From: UBA1847 sp942492205
Lineage (GTDB): Bacteria; Pseudomonadota; Gammaproteobacteria; Steroidobacterales; Woeseiaceae
Direction of reading: 5' to 3'
Assembly (NCBI GenBank): GCA_942492205.1
Contig: CALODT010000001.1
Span: 1,798,001-1,862,000, forward strand
Length of the DNA stretch: 64,000 bases
In this document: one piece after another, positions 1 through 8,881 of the stretch
How positions within the stretch are numbered: the first letter of the stretch is position 1
Layout: each line of letters begins with the position of its first letter
The notes under the pieces: generated by a model
What the model saw: the letters and a program-made list of their open reading frames with translations, nothing else
The model's database searches: none
What the model was told of the DNA's origin: nothing
Program-made: the position numbers and the translations under genes

Positions 1-1357
1 CAGCGAGCAGCAACGAGGTGCGCTCGTAGAACATGAACGGCAGGATTACGCCAAGCAGCACGGCGGCAATTGCGGGAATGCGCAGCAATGAAAGCCAGGG
101 GCGCGATTCCTGTCTCCGCCACGCCGTGTGCATGCCGAGCCCCAGCAACAGAACCAGCGGGATCATCGGCACCATGAAAGCGATTTCGAACCACGGCGGA
201 CCTATTGAAATCTTGCCGCCATCTAAAAGCTCAATAACCAGCGGCGCCAACGTACCCATCAGCACCAGCGTGGCGGCGACCACCAGCAGGACATTGTTCA
301 GCAGCAGGAAGGTTTCGCGCGACAGCAAGCTGAAACCAACGTCGGAATCCAGCGACGGCGCACGCCACGCATACAGTATCAGTGCACTGACAATGACAAC
401 GCCAAGGAACGCGAGAATAAAGAAGCCGCGTGTCGGGTCGGTCGCAAACGCGTGCACCGACACGATGATGCCCGAGCGCACCAGGAACGTACCGAGCAGG
501 CTCAACGAGAATGCGGTAATGGCCAGAAGCAAGGTCCAGCTTTTGAACAAGCCACGCTTCTCAGTCACGGCAAGCGAATGAATCAGCGCGGTACCGATCA
601 GCCACGGCATGAACGACGCGTTTTCTACCGGATCCCAGAACCACCAGCCGCCCCAGCCGAGCTCGTAATACGCCCACCAGCTGCCGAGCATGATGCCGAG
701 CGTCAGGAACAACCACGCCAGCGTCGTCCACGGCCGCGTCCACTTGGCCCACTTCTGATCGAGGTTGCCGCTCAGCATTGCCGCGATAGCGAACGCGAAC
801 GCAACGGAAAAGCCCACGTAACCGATGTAGAGCAACGGCGGATGAATGGCGAGACCCGGATCCTGCAGCAGCGGGTTAAGGTCCGCCCCGTCAGCGGCCG
901 CCGGCACCAGCCGATCGAACGGATTCGAGGTCAGGATGGCGAACAGCAGAAAACCGACGGACAGCAGGCCGAGCACGCCGATCACGCGCGCCGAGAAAGC
1001 CGCCGGCAGCTCCGCACTGAAGCGCGACACGGCAACTGTCCATGCGCACAGGATAAGAATCCACATCAGCAACGATCCTTCGTGCGCGGACCATACGGCC
1101 GATACCTTGTAAAGCGTCGGCAGCGACAGTTGCGAATGGTTAGCGACGTACAGGACCGAAAAATCGTTGCTCAGGAACGCCCAGGTCAGGCAGGCAAATG
1201 CGACGGCGACAAAAAAGAACTGTCCCAGCGCCGCAGTGTTGGCAACCTGCATCATCGCTGCATCGTTACGATGTGCGCCAATAAGCGGCAACACGCCCTG
1301 GCAAATCGCCAGGGACAGCGCGAGAATCATTGCGAACTGGCCAATCTCGGGGATCAT
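1..1357 (-). CDS. ccmF: Cytochrome c heme lyase subunit CcmF (3' end beyond the window)
   Basis: CcmF is the integral membrane heme lyase that, with CcmH/I, attaches heme delivered by CcmE to apocytochrome c in the periplasm. About 452 codons are present; the C-terminal third lies beyond position 1. The translation starts MIPEIGQFAMILALS and shows many membrane segments. The tryptophan-rich WWD motif GWGGWWFWDPVEN lies near residue 235, encoded around 615-660. A likely heme-ligand histidine is in IHPPLLYIGY, near residue 172. The start ATG at 1357 overlaps the ccmE stop (ATGA), which fixes both the start and the operon order. It is transcribed with ccmABCDE. CcmG and CcmH/I presumably follow outside the window. 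Confidence 0.95.
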   Translation of the reverse strand, partial: MIPEIGQFAMILALSLAICQGVLPLIGAHRNDAAMMQVANTAALGQFFFVAVAFACLTWAFLSNDFSVLYVANHSQLSLPTLYKVSAVWSAHEGSLLMWILILCAWTVAVSRFSAELPAAFSARVIGVLGLLSVGFLLFAILTSNPFDRLVPAAADGADLNPLLQDPGLAIHPPLLYIGYVGFSVAFAFAIAAMLSGNLDQKWAKWTRPWTTLAWLFLTLGIMLGSWWAYYELGWGGWWFWDPVENASFMPWLIGTALIHSLAVTEKRGLFKSWTLLLAITAFSLSLLGTFLVRSGIIVSVHAFATDPTRGFFILAFLGVVIVSALILYAWRAPSLDSDVGFSLLSRETFLLLNNVLLVVAATLVLMGTLAPLVIELLDGGKISIGPPWFEIAFMVPMIPLVLLLGLGMHTAWRRQESRPWLSLLRIPAIAAVLLGVILPFMFYERTSLLLA

Positions 1358-1827
1358 TTCGTAACGCACTCCGTGTTGCCCGTGGCTTTCGGCGTCGTCT
1401 TTGCATCGACATGTTTGGCGAGCGACTCGGCGACTTCCGGTGCCATGTAATTTTCATCGTGCTTGGCAAGAATCTTGTCAGCAACGAACACGCCTTCGTC
1501 GCCTAGCCGTCCGTGCGCGACCACACCCTGGCCTTCACGAAACAGATCCGGAAGCACGCCTGCGTAACTCACTGGCAGCTCACAATTCATGTCCGTCACG
1601 CGAAATCGCAAGTCCATTGAGCCGTCTTGGCGCTCGACACTGCCATCAACGACGAGCCCGCCGATGCGAAAATTTCGCTGCTTCGGATACTCGCCAGCGA
1701 TGACGTCGGAGATGTCGACAAAGAACATCATGTTGTCCTGAAATGCGCGCAGCGTAAAGGTCGCTGCGACGGCAATACCGGCAACTGCAAGTCCAACCGC
1801 CAACATCCGTTGTTGTCTTGGTTTCAC
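1354..1827 (-). CDS. ccmE: Periplasmic heme chaperone CcmE
   Basis: CcmE binds heme covalently in the periplasm and hands it to the CcmF/H lyase. The 157-residue protein has one N-terminal membrane anchor (about residues 8-27) and an OB-fold domain. It carries the heme-binding motif KHDENYMAPE with the covalent ligand His123 and nearby Tyr127. The C-terminal tail is polar, as is usual. The start is a GTG at 1827 that overlaps the ccmD stop (GTGA), and its own stop overlaps the ccmF ATG. It is therefore probably translationally coupled on both sides. Length is typical for the family. Confidence 0.97.
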   Translation of the reverse strand: MKPRQQRMLAVGLAVAGIAVAATFTLRAFQDNMMFFVDISDVIAGEYPKQRNFRIGGLVVDGSVERQDGSMDLRFRVTDMNCELPVSYAGVLPDLFREGQGVVAHGRLGDEGVFVADKILAKHDENYMAPEVAESLAKHVDAKTTPKATGNTECVTK

Positions 1828-1985
1828 TGTCGTTCCTCCATAGCCTTGATGCGGACTTCAATGTCCCTGTATACGCGCTTGTGACGCAAACGTGCGCGCC
1901 AGTCTGAAAAAATCACGACGGCCGCTGTCAGAGCAAAGCAACTCCAGACGTAAACGCCGTAGCTTCCCATTGCCAACTTGTCCAT
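1824..1985 (-). CDS. ccmD: Heme exporter protein CcmD
   Basis: CcmD is a small single-span membrane protein that helps release holo-CcmE from the CcmABC complex. The 53-residue product starts MDKLAMGSYGVYVW, has a hydrophobic segment at about residues 8-26 and ends in a basic cytoplasmic tail rich in Arg and Lys, which is the family layout. It lies 2 bp downstream of ccmC and overlaps ccmE by 4 bp. Recognition rests mainly on size, topology and position between ccmC and ccmE, because CcmD is poorly conserved in sequence. Confidence 0.9.
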   Translation of the reverse strand: MDKLAMGSYGVYVWSCFALTAAVVIFSDWRARLRHKRVYRDIEVRIKAMEERQ

Positions 1986-1987
1986 AA

Positions 1988-2737
1988 CTACCGTCCTTCC
2001 GGTGACATGATCATCTCCCGAACCCATCGGGTGCGGCGTTCGCGGAACAACACTTCGGTACGCACGCGCCGCAACAGCAGAGAACCGAAGAGGAAAGTAA
2101 AGCCCAGGATCATTGCGAGCAGCGGGTACAGCATGCCCGGATCCATGGCCGGCCCGCCCTCTTTCAACAGGGTCTGTCCCTGGTGCAGCGAACTCCACCA
2201 TTCTACCGAGTAATGCACAATGACGACGTTCACAACTCCGACCAATGCCAGTACCGCACTGGCTTTGTCGGCTTTTGCGGTATCGTCTATCGCGCCGCGC
2301 AGCGCCATGTAGCCAAAGTACAGAAACAGCAGTATCAATTCCGATGTGAGCCTTGGATCACCCCATTCCCACCAAGTTCCCCACATCGGCCGCCCCCAGA
2401 TCGAGCCGGTAACCAGCGCCAGGAAGGTAAACGCCGCACCCAGCGGCGCAGCCGCCGCCGCCACCGCGTGCGCCAGCTTCATTCTCCAGATCAGGCCGAT
2501 GCCACCGCTTACCGCCATGATCATGTACGCCATCATGGAGAGATAGGCCGACGGTACATGGACATAGATAATTCGAAATGCATCCTTCTGCTGATAGTCC
2601 ATCGGCGCCAGGAACAGCCCCGCATAGACGCCGTACGCAATTAACAGCAGTCCGGGGACAGCAAACCACGGCGCGAACACGGCCGCCAGGCGATAAAAGT
2701 GCGGCGGAGACGCCAGCATATGAAACCACTTCCACAT
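1988..2737 (-). CDS. ccmC: Heme exporter/handling protein CcmC
   Basis: CcmC is a six-span membrane protein that presents heme to CcmE on the periplasmic side. The 249-residue product has the periplasmic WWD motif WGTWWEWGDP at residues 119-128. Flanking histidines that can act as axial ligands are at His60 (IYVHVPSAY) and His175/His185 (VHYSVEWWSSLHQ). Length and hydrophobicity match the family. It begins 10 bp after ccmB and ends 2 bp before ccmD within the compact ccmABCDEF operon. Confidence 0.97.
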   Translation of the reverse strand: MWKWFHMLASPPHFYRLAAVFAPWFAVPGLLLIAYGVYAGLFLAPMDYQQKDAFRIIYVHVPSAYLSMMAYMIMAVSGGIGLIWRMKLAHAVAAAAAPLGAAFTFLALVTGSIWGRPMWGTWWEWGDPRLTSELILLFLYFGYMALRGAIDDTAKADKASAVLALVGVVNVVIVHYSVEWWSSLHQGQTLLKEGGPAMDPGMLYPLLAMILGFTFLFGSLLLRRVRTEVLFRERRTRWVREMIMSPEGR

Positions 2738-2747
2738 AATCTCGATT

Positions 2748-3446
2748 CTACTCGTTGCTGATTCTCAAAGCGGCAGCCGTCGCGTACGGCGCGAGGCTGA
2801 GTGAAGCAATGGCATAGGCGCCCAGCGCCCAGACACCGGTTGTATAAACGTCGTTGCCCGCCGCCAGCGATACCGTGTTCGCGCCCAGCAGCAATACCGG
2901 CATGGCCAGCGGCAAAATGAGGAGGCTAAGGAGTGCTGTGCCCCGGTGCAAGCCTACCGTCAGCGCCGCGCCAATGGACCCCAGCAGGCTCAGGCTGATC
3001 GTGCCCAGGAGAAGCGTCAGCATCATGACCGGCACAACGGACCATGGCATGCGGTAGGTGATCGCCAGCAACGGCGATACCAATACGAGCGGCAGGCCGC
3101 TCGTGAGCCAGTGCGCCAGCGTTTTGCCGAGCGCCAGCAGCGGCAGTGGCTGCGCACTCACCAGCAGCTGATCGAGGCTGCCATCCTCGAAATCGCCGAG
3201 GAATAGCGAGTTTAGCGACAACAACGTTGCCAGCAAGGCGGCAACCCAAAGGACGCCCGGACCGCTGAACTCCAGCTGCTCGGCGCTGGGGCCGACGGCG
3301 AGCGGAAACAAGGTGCACACCATGGCGAAGAAAAACAGCGGGTTGAGCACGTCGCCCGGCCGTTTCCAGGCCAACAGCAGGTCTCGCCTCGCCGTTGCCC
3401 AGAGCCCGGACAGCATGCCCGGTTGCACAGTCGTGTCTTCGTTCAT
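2748..3446 (-). CDS. ccmB: Heme exporter permease CcmB
   Basis: CcmB is the membrane permease of the CcmAB ABC complex, whose ATP hydrolysis is needed to release heme-loaded CcmE from CcmC. I chose the ATG at 3446 (MNEDTTVQPGML), giving 232 residues, because it overlaps the ccmA stop as ATGA and gives the usual family length. An upstream in-frame extension to 3509 would run deep into ccmA and is unlikely. The protein shows about six hydrophobic segments and the early Arg/Lys-rich segment RRDLLLAWKRPGDVLNPLFF typical of CcmB. Confidence 0.95.
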   Translation of the reverse strand: MNEDTTVQPGMLSGLWATARRDLLLAWKRPGDVLNPLFFFAMVCTLFPLAVGPSAEQLEFSGPGVLWVAALLATLLSLNSLFLGDFEDGSLDQLLVSAQPLPLLALGKTLAHWLTSGLPLVLVSPLLAITYRMPWSVVPVMMLTLLLGTISLSLLGSIGAALTVGLHRGTALLSLLILPLAMPVLLLGANTVSLAAGNDVYTTGVWALGAYAIASLSLAPYATAAALRISNE

Positions 3447-4057
3447 TGGAGCTGTATCTTGGTGATGGGCGCGTTGAGTTCGACGTCCTGGTGGGCGGCC
3501 ATGACACACATTCCGCCGCGGCCGAGGTGCTCCTCGACCAGTTCCATGACGAGCTTCCTGCCTTCGCGGTCGAGGTTGGTGAACGGTTCATCCATCATCC
3601 ATAGCGGCACATCGGCCAGCAGCATACGTGCCAGGGCAACGCGGCGCTGCTGTCCTGCGGATAGCGATCTCAACGGCAATCGTCGCAATCGCTCGATGCC
3701 CAGCCGCAAATACACTTCCTCGGGGTCCCGCGACGACTGCGCACGCAGCGCTTGCTCGAAATGCAGGTTCTCCAGCATGTTGAGGTCGCCCTTCAATCCT
3801 GTGCGATGGGCGAGCCACACCAGGTTGCCATGAAACACCTGCCGTTGCTTGAGCACCGGAACGTCATTCCACAGCACTTCGCCGGTCTCGAGCGAAAGCA
3901 TGCCGGCGATAGCGCGCATCAGGCTGGTCTTGCCACAACCGTTGCGGCCCTCGAGCAATAGCATGGCCCCGCTTTCAAGCGCGAATTCAAGGCCCTCGAA
4001 CAGGCACCTCTCGCCACGAATTAAAGTGAGGTTGTCGGCGGATAACTTAGCAGTCAA
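3443..4057 (-). CDS. ccmA: Heme exporter ATP-binding protein CcmA
   Basis: CcmA is the ATPase of the CcmAB complex in cytochrome c maturation. The 204-residue protein has Walker A GRNGCGKT (residues 37-44), signature LSAGQQRR (132-139), Walker B LWMMDE (152-157) and the H-loop AAHQD. It is the first gene of the operon. The start appears to be TTG at 4057, since there is no in-frame ATG near the expected N-terminus. A short AAGG lies just upstream, so ribosome binding may be weak. The 265-bp AT-richer gap to the divergent AAA+/FHA gene should hold the ccm promoter, but I cannot place it with confidence. Confidence 0.95.
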   Translation of the reverse strand: MTAKLSADNLTLIRGERCLFEGLEFALESGAMLLLEGRNGCGKTSLMRAIAGMLSLETGEVLWNDVPVLKQRQVFHGNLVWLAHRTGLKGDLNMLENLHFEQALRAQSSRDPEEVYLRLGIERLRRLPLRSLSAGQQRRVALARMLLADVPLWMMDEPFTNLDREGRKLVMELVEEHLGRGGMCVMAAHQDVELNAPITKIQLQ

Positions 4058-4322
4058 TACCTTACACTCTGTCGCCGGACGCCGACGCTTTTGAAATCAT
4101 GATTAAACTTCCCTGTTTTACAGTCATTTATCGCTATTTCTTAATGTTACTTCAAGTAAGTGCTCGTGTCCCTCTGAAGCACAAGGAAACACGAGATATC
4201 TGGTTTACAACAAGCGAAACGCGATCGTAGACTGATGGTCGCGGTGGTAAATTCCTATAAGAAGAAACCGCTATCGAACAATACCAACAATACCGCAACA
4301 AGACGATTGCGGGAGGCTACTA

Positions 4323-5606
4323 ATGGACCTAGGGGCAGCAGGCCTAAATCAGCAACCTTTCCCGACCCATGGGAAACCCGCGACTGTAGTAGCGTATGAG
4401 GCCGAGCAGGCAGCGATCGAAGTCCTCGACGATACCTACGGTCATGCCACTGGCCTGTGCCTGTTTCAGGGTCCAACCCTGTCCGGAAAATCCACTATTA
4501 TCCGCAGCTTCATCAGGACCCTGCATGAAGATTGCGCCGTTGCGCTGGTCGACGGTAAAGACATGAATACCAGCAGTCTGCTACTCGGCATACTGCGACA
4601 GTTTGGCTACGACCTGGAGATGAGCTCGGCGAACGAGCTCCTCGGCTTGATCCGGGTGTTCGCGCTGCAGCAGGCAGCGTCGCATGAGCCGCCGCTGCTC
4701 ATTGTGGAAAACGCGCACCAGATGAAGCCGAGCGCCCTTCGCGCACTCTGCGAACTGGCTGAGCTCAAGGTCCGGACCGGTAGTGCGTTGAAGATGGTGC
4801 TCGTCAGCGATCGTGCCCTGAGTGGCATCCTGAGGGCGCCCGGCATGAAGGTCATCGCAGACCGACTGTTGCACGACTTTCACATGCACCCGATGACCCG
4901 CGGCGAAACCGTCATCTATCTAAAGGAAAAATTGCGTGCGGCCGGCAGCAATTACCCGGACTACGTGATGCCGACGGCAGTCTGCGAGGAACTGTGGAAA
5001 GCCTCGGGTGGCTGGCCCGGCATCCTGGACCGGCTGGCCCTGCTGGCGCTGGCAAGAGCCGACGCACTACCGATCTCCATATCTGATGTCGAGCACCCGG
5101 CGTTACCAACGGGTACCTGGGACGAGGCCGAAGTTGCCCTCGCCGAACAACAGGGCGCAGCGGCCCCGGAACCACCGCAACTGATCGTCAGCAACAGCGG
5201 CAGCGTCGTCGGCAAGCTTGAAATGGTCAAGCCTCGCATCCTGATTGGGCGTTCGGATCACAACGATATAGCCATTGGCAGTCGCTTTATCAGTCGCCAT
5301 CATGCGCTGCTGGTGCGCCATGGCAGCTCGACATTCCTAATGGACCTGAACAGCACCAACGGCACCTTTGTGAACGCAAAACGCGTCTCCAACCAGGTAT
5401 TGGTCCACGACGATGTCATCACGGTCGGCCATCACAAGATCAAGTTCTCCGACCCGTTCGCGCAGTCTCGCGGACAACTTGCCGGGCCGGATTTTGCGGA
5501 CACCGCAATCATGAAAACGCTCGAAGACATGCGCTCCCTGCTGGCGCAGGAAAATACGGCGATGTTACCGGCCGTGTCCGAAGACCTGCCGACGATACTC
5601 ACCTAG
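4323..5606 (+). CDS. AAA+ ATPase (ExeA/GspA-like) with C-terminal FHA domain
   Basis: This 427-residue protein couples an ATPase to a phosphothreonine-reading domain. Residues about 20-250 resemble the ExeA-type AAA+ ATPases, with Walker A GPTLSGKST (50-58) and Walker B LLIVENAHQ (125-133). Residues about 300-375 form an FHA domain with the conserved GRSDHNDI (309-316), SRHHA (324-328) and STNGTFVN (344-351). No membrane segment is visible, so it is predicted cytosolic. A strong GGGAGG lies before the ATG. It is divergent from the ccm operon and stands alone. The domains are clear but the role is unknown. A pathway that uses Ser/Thr phosphorylation is inferred from the FHA domain; a Ser/Thr kinase is encoded at 13067-14881. 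Confidence 0.85.
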   Translation: MDLGAAGLNQQPFPTHGKPATVVAYEAEQAAIEVLDDTYGHATGLCLFQGPTLSGKSTIIRSFIRTLHEDCAVALVDGKDMNTSSLLLGILRQFGYDLEMSSANELLGLIRVFALQQAASHEPPLLIVENAHQMKPSALRALCELAELKVRTGSALKMVLVSDRALSGILRAPGMKVIADRLLHDFHMHPMTRGETVIYLKEKLRAAGSNYPDYVMPTAVCEELWKASGGWPGILDRLALLALARADALPISISDVEHPALPTGTWDEAEVALAEQQGAAAPEPPQLIVSNSGSVVGKLEMVKPRILIGRSDHNDIAIGSRFISRHHALLVRHGSSTFLMDLNSTNGTFVNAKRVSNQVLVHDDVITVGHHKIKFSDPFAQSRGQLAGPDFADTAIMKTLEDMRSLLAQENTAMLPAVSEDLPTILT

Positions 5607-5614
5607 CCCTGGCG

Positions 5615-6193
5615 CTAAGCGAAAAACGATTCCTTGAAGTGTTTGCGGCACATCGAGATGTAACGGTCATTGCCACCGATTTCGACCTGCGAGCCTTCCG
5701 TCACGGCGTTACCGTCCCCGTCAAGTCGCAGCACCATCGTTGCCTTGGTGCCGCAATGGCAGATCGCTTTGAGCTCCTTCAGCGTGTCCGCCCAGGCGAG
5801 CAGGTATTTGCTGCCGTCGAAGGGTTCCCCCTGGAAGTCCGTACGCAGCCCATACGCCAGCACCGGAATACCCAGCTTGTCGGTGACTTCGGTTAGCTGA
5901 AATACCTGGTCGCGGGAGAGGAATTGCGCCTCATCGATCAGCACACAGTGCAGCGGATCTGCTGTACTCGCCTGCTCGATCATTCCGAACAGGTCGGAAT
6001 CGGTCGTAAAGGTGGTGGCATCAGACTCGATACCGATGCGTGAGGTTACCTTGCCGACGCCAAAACGATTATCCATCTGCGGCGCAAGCACCAGCGTATT
6101 CATGCCGCGCTCTTTGTAGTTATAACTGGATTGCAACAGCGAGGTGGATTTCCCCGCATTCATCGACGAGTAATAGAAATAGAGTTTGGCCAT
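5615..6193 (-). CDS. tdk: Thymidine kinase
   Basis: It phosphorylates thymidine to dTMP in the salvage pathway. The 192-residue protein has the P-loop SSMNAGKST (residues 9-17), the DEAQFL motif of the Walker B/catalytic Glu region, and the lasso/zinc site cysteines of type II thymidine kinases (AICHCGTK and later MCRKH). I chose MAKLYFYYSS at 6193 as the start because it matches the family N-terminus; an upstream in-frame codon would only add MPQYGP. It is convergent with the AAA+/FHA gene (8 bp between stops) and shows no operon partner. Confidence 0.96.
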   Translation of the reverse strand: MAKLYFYYSSMNAGKSTSLLQSSYNYKERGMNTLVLAPQMDNRFGVGKVTSRIGIESDATTFTTDSDLFGMIEQASTADPLHCVLIDEAQFLSRDQVFQLTEVTDKLGIPVLAYGLRTDFQGEPFDGSKYLLAWADTLKELKAICHCGTKATMVLRLDGDGNAVTEGSQVEIGGNDRYISMCRKHFKESFFA

Positions 6194-6244
6194 AGGGCCA
6201 TATTGTGGCATCGCCGCGCGGACGATGCACGAGCATCGGCCGGC

Positions 6245-6469
6245 CTAGTCGTGCAGCTTCAGCAGTTTCGCGAGCTGGCGTCGCTTGCCATTGCGGCCAG
6301 CGCTCCTGGAGCGACACTCGGCGCATTCGTTGGTGAGTGAATGACGGCCGGAAATCACCTGCGGTACCGGTGTCACGCTGCCGTTCCTCAGGCAACGGCT
6401 GCAAATCACGAGATTGCTGAGCTTGTTCAGCAAGCGATAGCTAACGTTGTCTTTTGCAGTAGAGGCCAT
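6245..6469 (-). CDS. Small CxxC-CxxC zinc-ribbon-like protein
   Basis: A 74-residue product starting MASTAKDNVSYRLL. It contains two cysteine pairs, ICSRC and ECAEC, about 30 residues apart, and a very basic C-terminal third (SRSAGRNGKRRQLAKLLK). That arrangement is consistent with a small zinc ribbon that binds nucleic acid or ribosomes. A good ribosome-binding site (GGAGAG, 7 nt before the ATG) supports translation. It sits between the PLD-like lipoprotein gene and tdk on the same strand. I do not recognise a named family. The role is unknown, and expression is inferred only from the RBS and the cysteine spacing. Confidence 0.6.
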   Translation of the reverse strand: MASTAKDNVSYRLLNKLSNLVICSRCLRNGSVTPVPQVISGRHSLTNECAECRSRSAGRNGKRRQLAKLLKLHD

Positions 6470-6606
6470 GGCAGCTCTCCGTTTACCAATGCCTCTTTTT
6501 TGACATTCGGCGGACGCTTTGACCAGAAATCGCAAGGAAAATATTCGGAACTGTTAACCAGTCGGGGTTTTTTGTGTGAACTGCGTTGTGATTGCGGCCG
6601 GACCGG

Positions 6607-8712
6607 CTACAGCACGTAGTCCGCGATGATTTCCGCGAGGTGATCCGACCAGCGCTCGGGAAACGGCTCGGTCAGTTCAATGGATGCCGCAAAGTCCGGG
6701 TCGAACACGCGAGCGCGGAGATCGTTTACCGCCTCCGGGTGCGAGGTGGCGATGTTGAGTTCCTTGTTGGTCCGGAAACTCAATTTGTCCCAGTTTGCCG
6801 AACCGAGGCAGGCCCAGCCATCGAAGATTGCCGCCTTGACGTGCGACATGCCCGGATAAAGGAATACGCGAATGCCATGCTCCAACATCGCGTTGGCTGC
6901 CAGCGCGTTGCTCTTGTTGACAGGACCGTGGTTGCCCACCAGTGGCAGAATCACGCGGACATCGACACCGCGACGACGGGCTTTCGCAAGTTCATACAAC
7001 ATCGCGTCATCAGTCAGGTAGGCATTCTGGATGTAGATATATTGCCTGGCATTGCGAATCGCCTCGCGCTGCGCGAGGAAGATCTCTGCAACGCCCGGGC
7101 GAGTGTGCAAGAGCCGCAACGGATAGCCGAAGTCTTCGGCAACGTCCGGGTTGGGTTTCATGCGTTGCAGAACGTAGCCCGCGTCACCGAGCGGCCCCGC
7201 GTGTGCCCAGGCCTTATTGAACTCGTTGCTAAGCTCATTCACCACTGGCCCACGGAGTTCCATCATCAGGTCGTGCCAGACAAAGCGGTATTCGCGCCCG
7301 ATGTTCATGCCGCCGGCGAACGCAACGGTGCCATCGACGATCGTCGTCTTGACGTGATCCCCTGCGACGAGCCAGGGGTTTCTTGACTGGCGAACCTCGA
7401 CATCCGAACCCTCCTCCAGGAACAGGCGCACCGATTCCGGCGCGACATACCGTTCGGGCAGGCTCTCATCATCGGCGCCGGTGGCGACGATCGTGCCCAG
7501 GCCGTCCAGAAGCACGCGCGTATCGATACCGTCGGCTGCGCGACGCTTCAAGAGCTTGCCGATCTTCTCAGCGTAGTCGTCGTTGTCGAAGATATAGGTG
7601 CGAATGTCGACCGACTTCTTCGCGGTGGAAACCGCATCTATGAAGCGAACAAAAAACTCCTCGCCATCGACCAGGTAATCGATCGTGCCCTTCGTGGCGC
7701 CGTGCCCAGTTAGCCGGTCGAGCGTTTCTTCCCACAGCTCCAGGTCCATGCCGGGACCATCGTTGAGGGCAGGTATGGGTTCTGACTCCAGTGTCACCAG
7801 CCAGGTCGGTCGGACAGTCTCAACCGCCGCGTCCCTGGCGACGAACAGCAGGCGAACAACAGACGACACCGGTCGCGTCACCAGTCCGCCAAGATGGCTT
7901 TGTGCGACGTGCGCCGCGGATTGAGCGACCTGCGAGCCCTTGCTCGCTGCCCGGCCTTCGCGCGGTGCCGGTGAATAGCGAACGAACACACCGAGTTCGC
8001 GATCGAGATCAACGTAGACGAACGGCAGGGAATAGGCCCCCGCGTCGCCGGTACTGAAAACAAGCTGGCGGTCCGCTATGCCCTCCTGCTGCAGGAAGTT
8101 CGCCATGACCGGCTGTGCACGTTGATTGAACTCTGCGAAGTCGATGGTCTCGGCGACAACATAGTTTTCGGGTTTGTCAGTAAACAGTCGGGACTCGAAA
8201 TTGTTGATGTCGTTATAGAAGAGGAAATAGTCTTCCTCACCGAATTTCATGACGATGCCCGTCATCGCGGCCTTTGGCAGGACGGTCTCGAATACCGTGT
8301 CGATGAATCGGTTCCAGTACTTGCTGCCAAGGACGCGCGGCCTGAGCGGCGATTCCGGGAGCCGTGGCCAGCGCACACGCTGGTGGTACTGCAATGGCAG
8401 GATGAAAGGTCCTTTGTAGCTCTCTGCGGCATCGAGCTCCGACAGGGTCAGTTCAATTTCTTCGGACCAGTCCCCGCCCGAAAACACGAGTCCGTCTTCG
8501 CTCTCATAACTGAGGAAGAGCTGCTCGTCTCCGACGTACGCCTCTACAGCATTCAGGGGCTTCGTAACGGGCTCTTCGGCGAAGCGTCCGGTCAAGGTCT
8601 TCAGATCGTCTTCCGGCGGAAACGAGGGACCTGAGGCGCAAGCGCTGATGAACAAGGCGACGGTTGCCGTCAGCAGCCGTCGGCGGCCAGAAGTTCGATA
8701 GGATTCCGTCAT
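6607..8712 (-). CDS. Phospholipase D/cardiolipin synthase-like lipoprotein
   Basis: A 701-residue exported lipoprotein. A signal sequence ends in lipobox FISAC with Cys25. Residues about 30-330 form a long N-terminal region without a recognised domain. Residues about 340-690 form a PLD-superfamily domain with two HKD motifs: H453-K455-D460 (HVKTTIVDG) and H624-K626-D631 (HVKAAIFDG). Each is followed by the expected Gly/Ser-Asn element (GGMN, GSAN). Family members transfer or hydrolyse phosphatidyl groups, as in cardiolipin synthesis. A lipoprotein form would act at the periplasmic face of the envelope. GGGAGA precedes the ATG. The N-terminal half makes it much longer than ordinary cardiolipin synthases, so the substrate is uncertain. 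Confidence 0.85.
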   Translation of the reverse strand: MTESYRTSGRRRLLTATVALFISACASGPSFPPEDDLKTLTGRFAEEPVTKPLNAVEAYVGDEQLFLSYESEDGLVFSGGDWSEEIELTLSELDAAESYKGPFILPLQYHQRVRWPRLPESPLRPRVLGSKYWNRFIDTVFETVLPKAAMTGIVMKFGEEDYFLFYNDINNFESRLFTDKPENYVVAETIDFAEFNQRAQPVMANFLQQEGIADRQLVFSTGDAGAYSLPFVYVDLDRELGVFVRYSPAPREGRAASKGSQVAQSAAHVAQSHLGGLVTRPVSSVVRLLFVARDAAVETVRPTWLVTLESEPIPALNDGPGMDLELWEETLDRLTGHGATKGTIDYLVDGEEFFVRFIDAVSTAKKSVDIRTYIFDNDDYAEKIGKLLKRRAADGIDTRVLLDGLGTIVATGADDESLPERYVAPESVRLFLEEGSDVEVRQSRNPWLVAGDHVKTTIVDGTVAFAGGMNIGREYRFVWHDLMMELRGPVVNELSNEFNKAWAHAGPLGDAGYVLQRMKPNPDVAEDFGYPLRLLHTRPGVAEIFLAQREAIRNARQYIYIQNAYLTDDAMLYELAKARRRGVDVRVILPLVGNHGPVNKSNALAANAMLEHGIRVFLYPGMSHVKAAIFDGWACLGSANWDKLSFRTNKELNIATSHPEAVNDLRARVFDPDFAASIELTEPFPERWSDHLAEIIADYVL

Positions 8713-8845
8713 GGCTCGTCTCCCGTGTCACTTTCCAGACCTTATGACGAAGCGAGGCGACGTTCCTGAGCAAGTTGTGAGATTCGCCTGATGAAGGGCT
8801 GATGTCGCGGCGGCCAATACGATCAGGCCACAACTGTGGGGATTA

Positions 8846-8881
8846 CGCCTGGCTCAAGACAGCGGCCTTTGGCCGCAGTCA
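8846..8881 (-). other. Hairpin distal to the last tRNA-Leu remnant
   Basis: On the minus strand this is a 10-bp stem (GAC, mismatch, GCGGCC / GGCCGC, mismatch, GTC) closing a 3-nt loop, directly after the tRNA-3'-end remnant at 8882. It repeats the hairpin found at 9431-9455 with one loop change. There is no T-tract, so it is not a standard intrinsic terminator. It could be a processing or 3'-end-stabilising element of the tRNA-Cys-Leu transcript. Confidence 0.5.

Noticed and set aside
33..1450. Long plus-strand open frames over ccmF and ccmE
   Set aside because: They are antisense to a clear ccm operon in GC-rich DNA and give low-complexity Arg/Pro-rich translations.
4163..4195. Inverted repeat CTCGTGT/ACACGAG between ccmA and the AAA+/FHA gene
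   Set aside because: Arms of 7 bp with a ~19-nt loop and no T-tract; within chance expectation for an intergenic region of this length.
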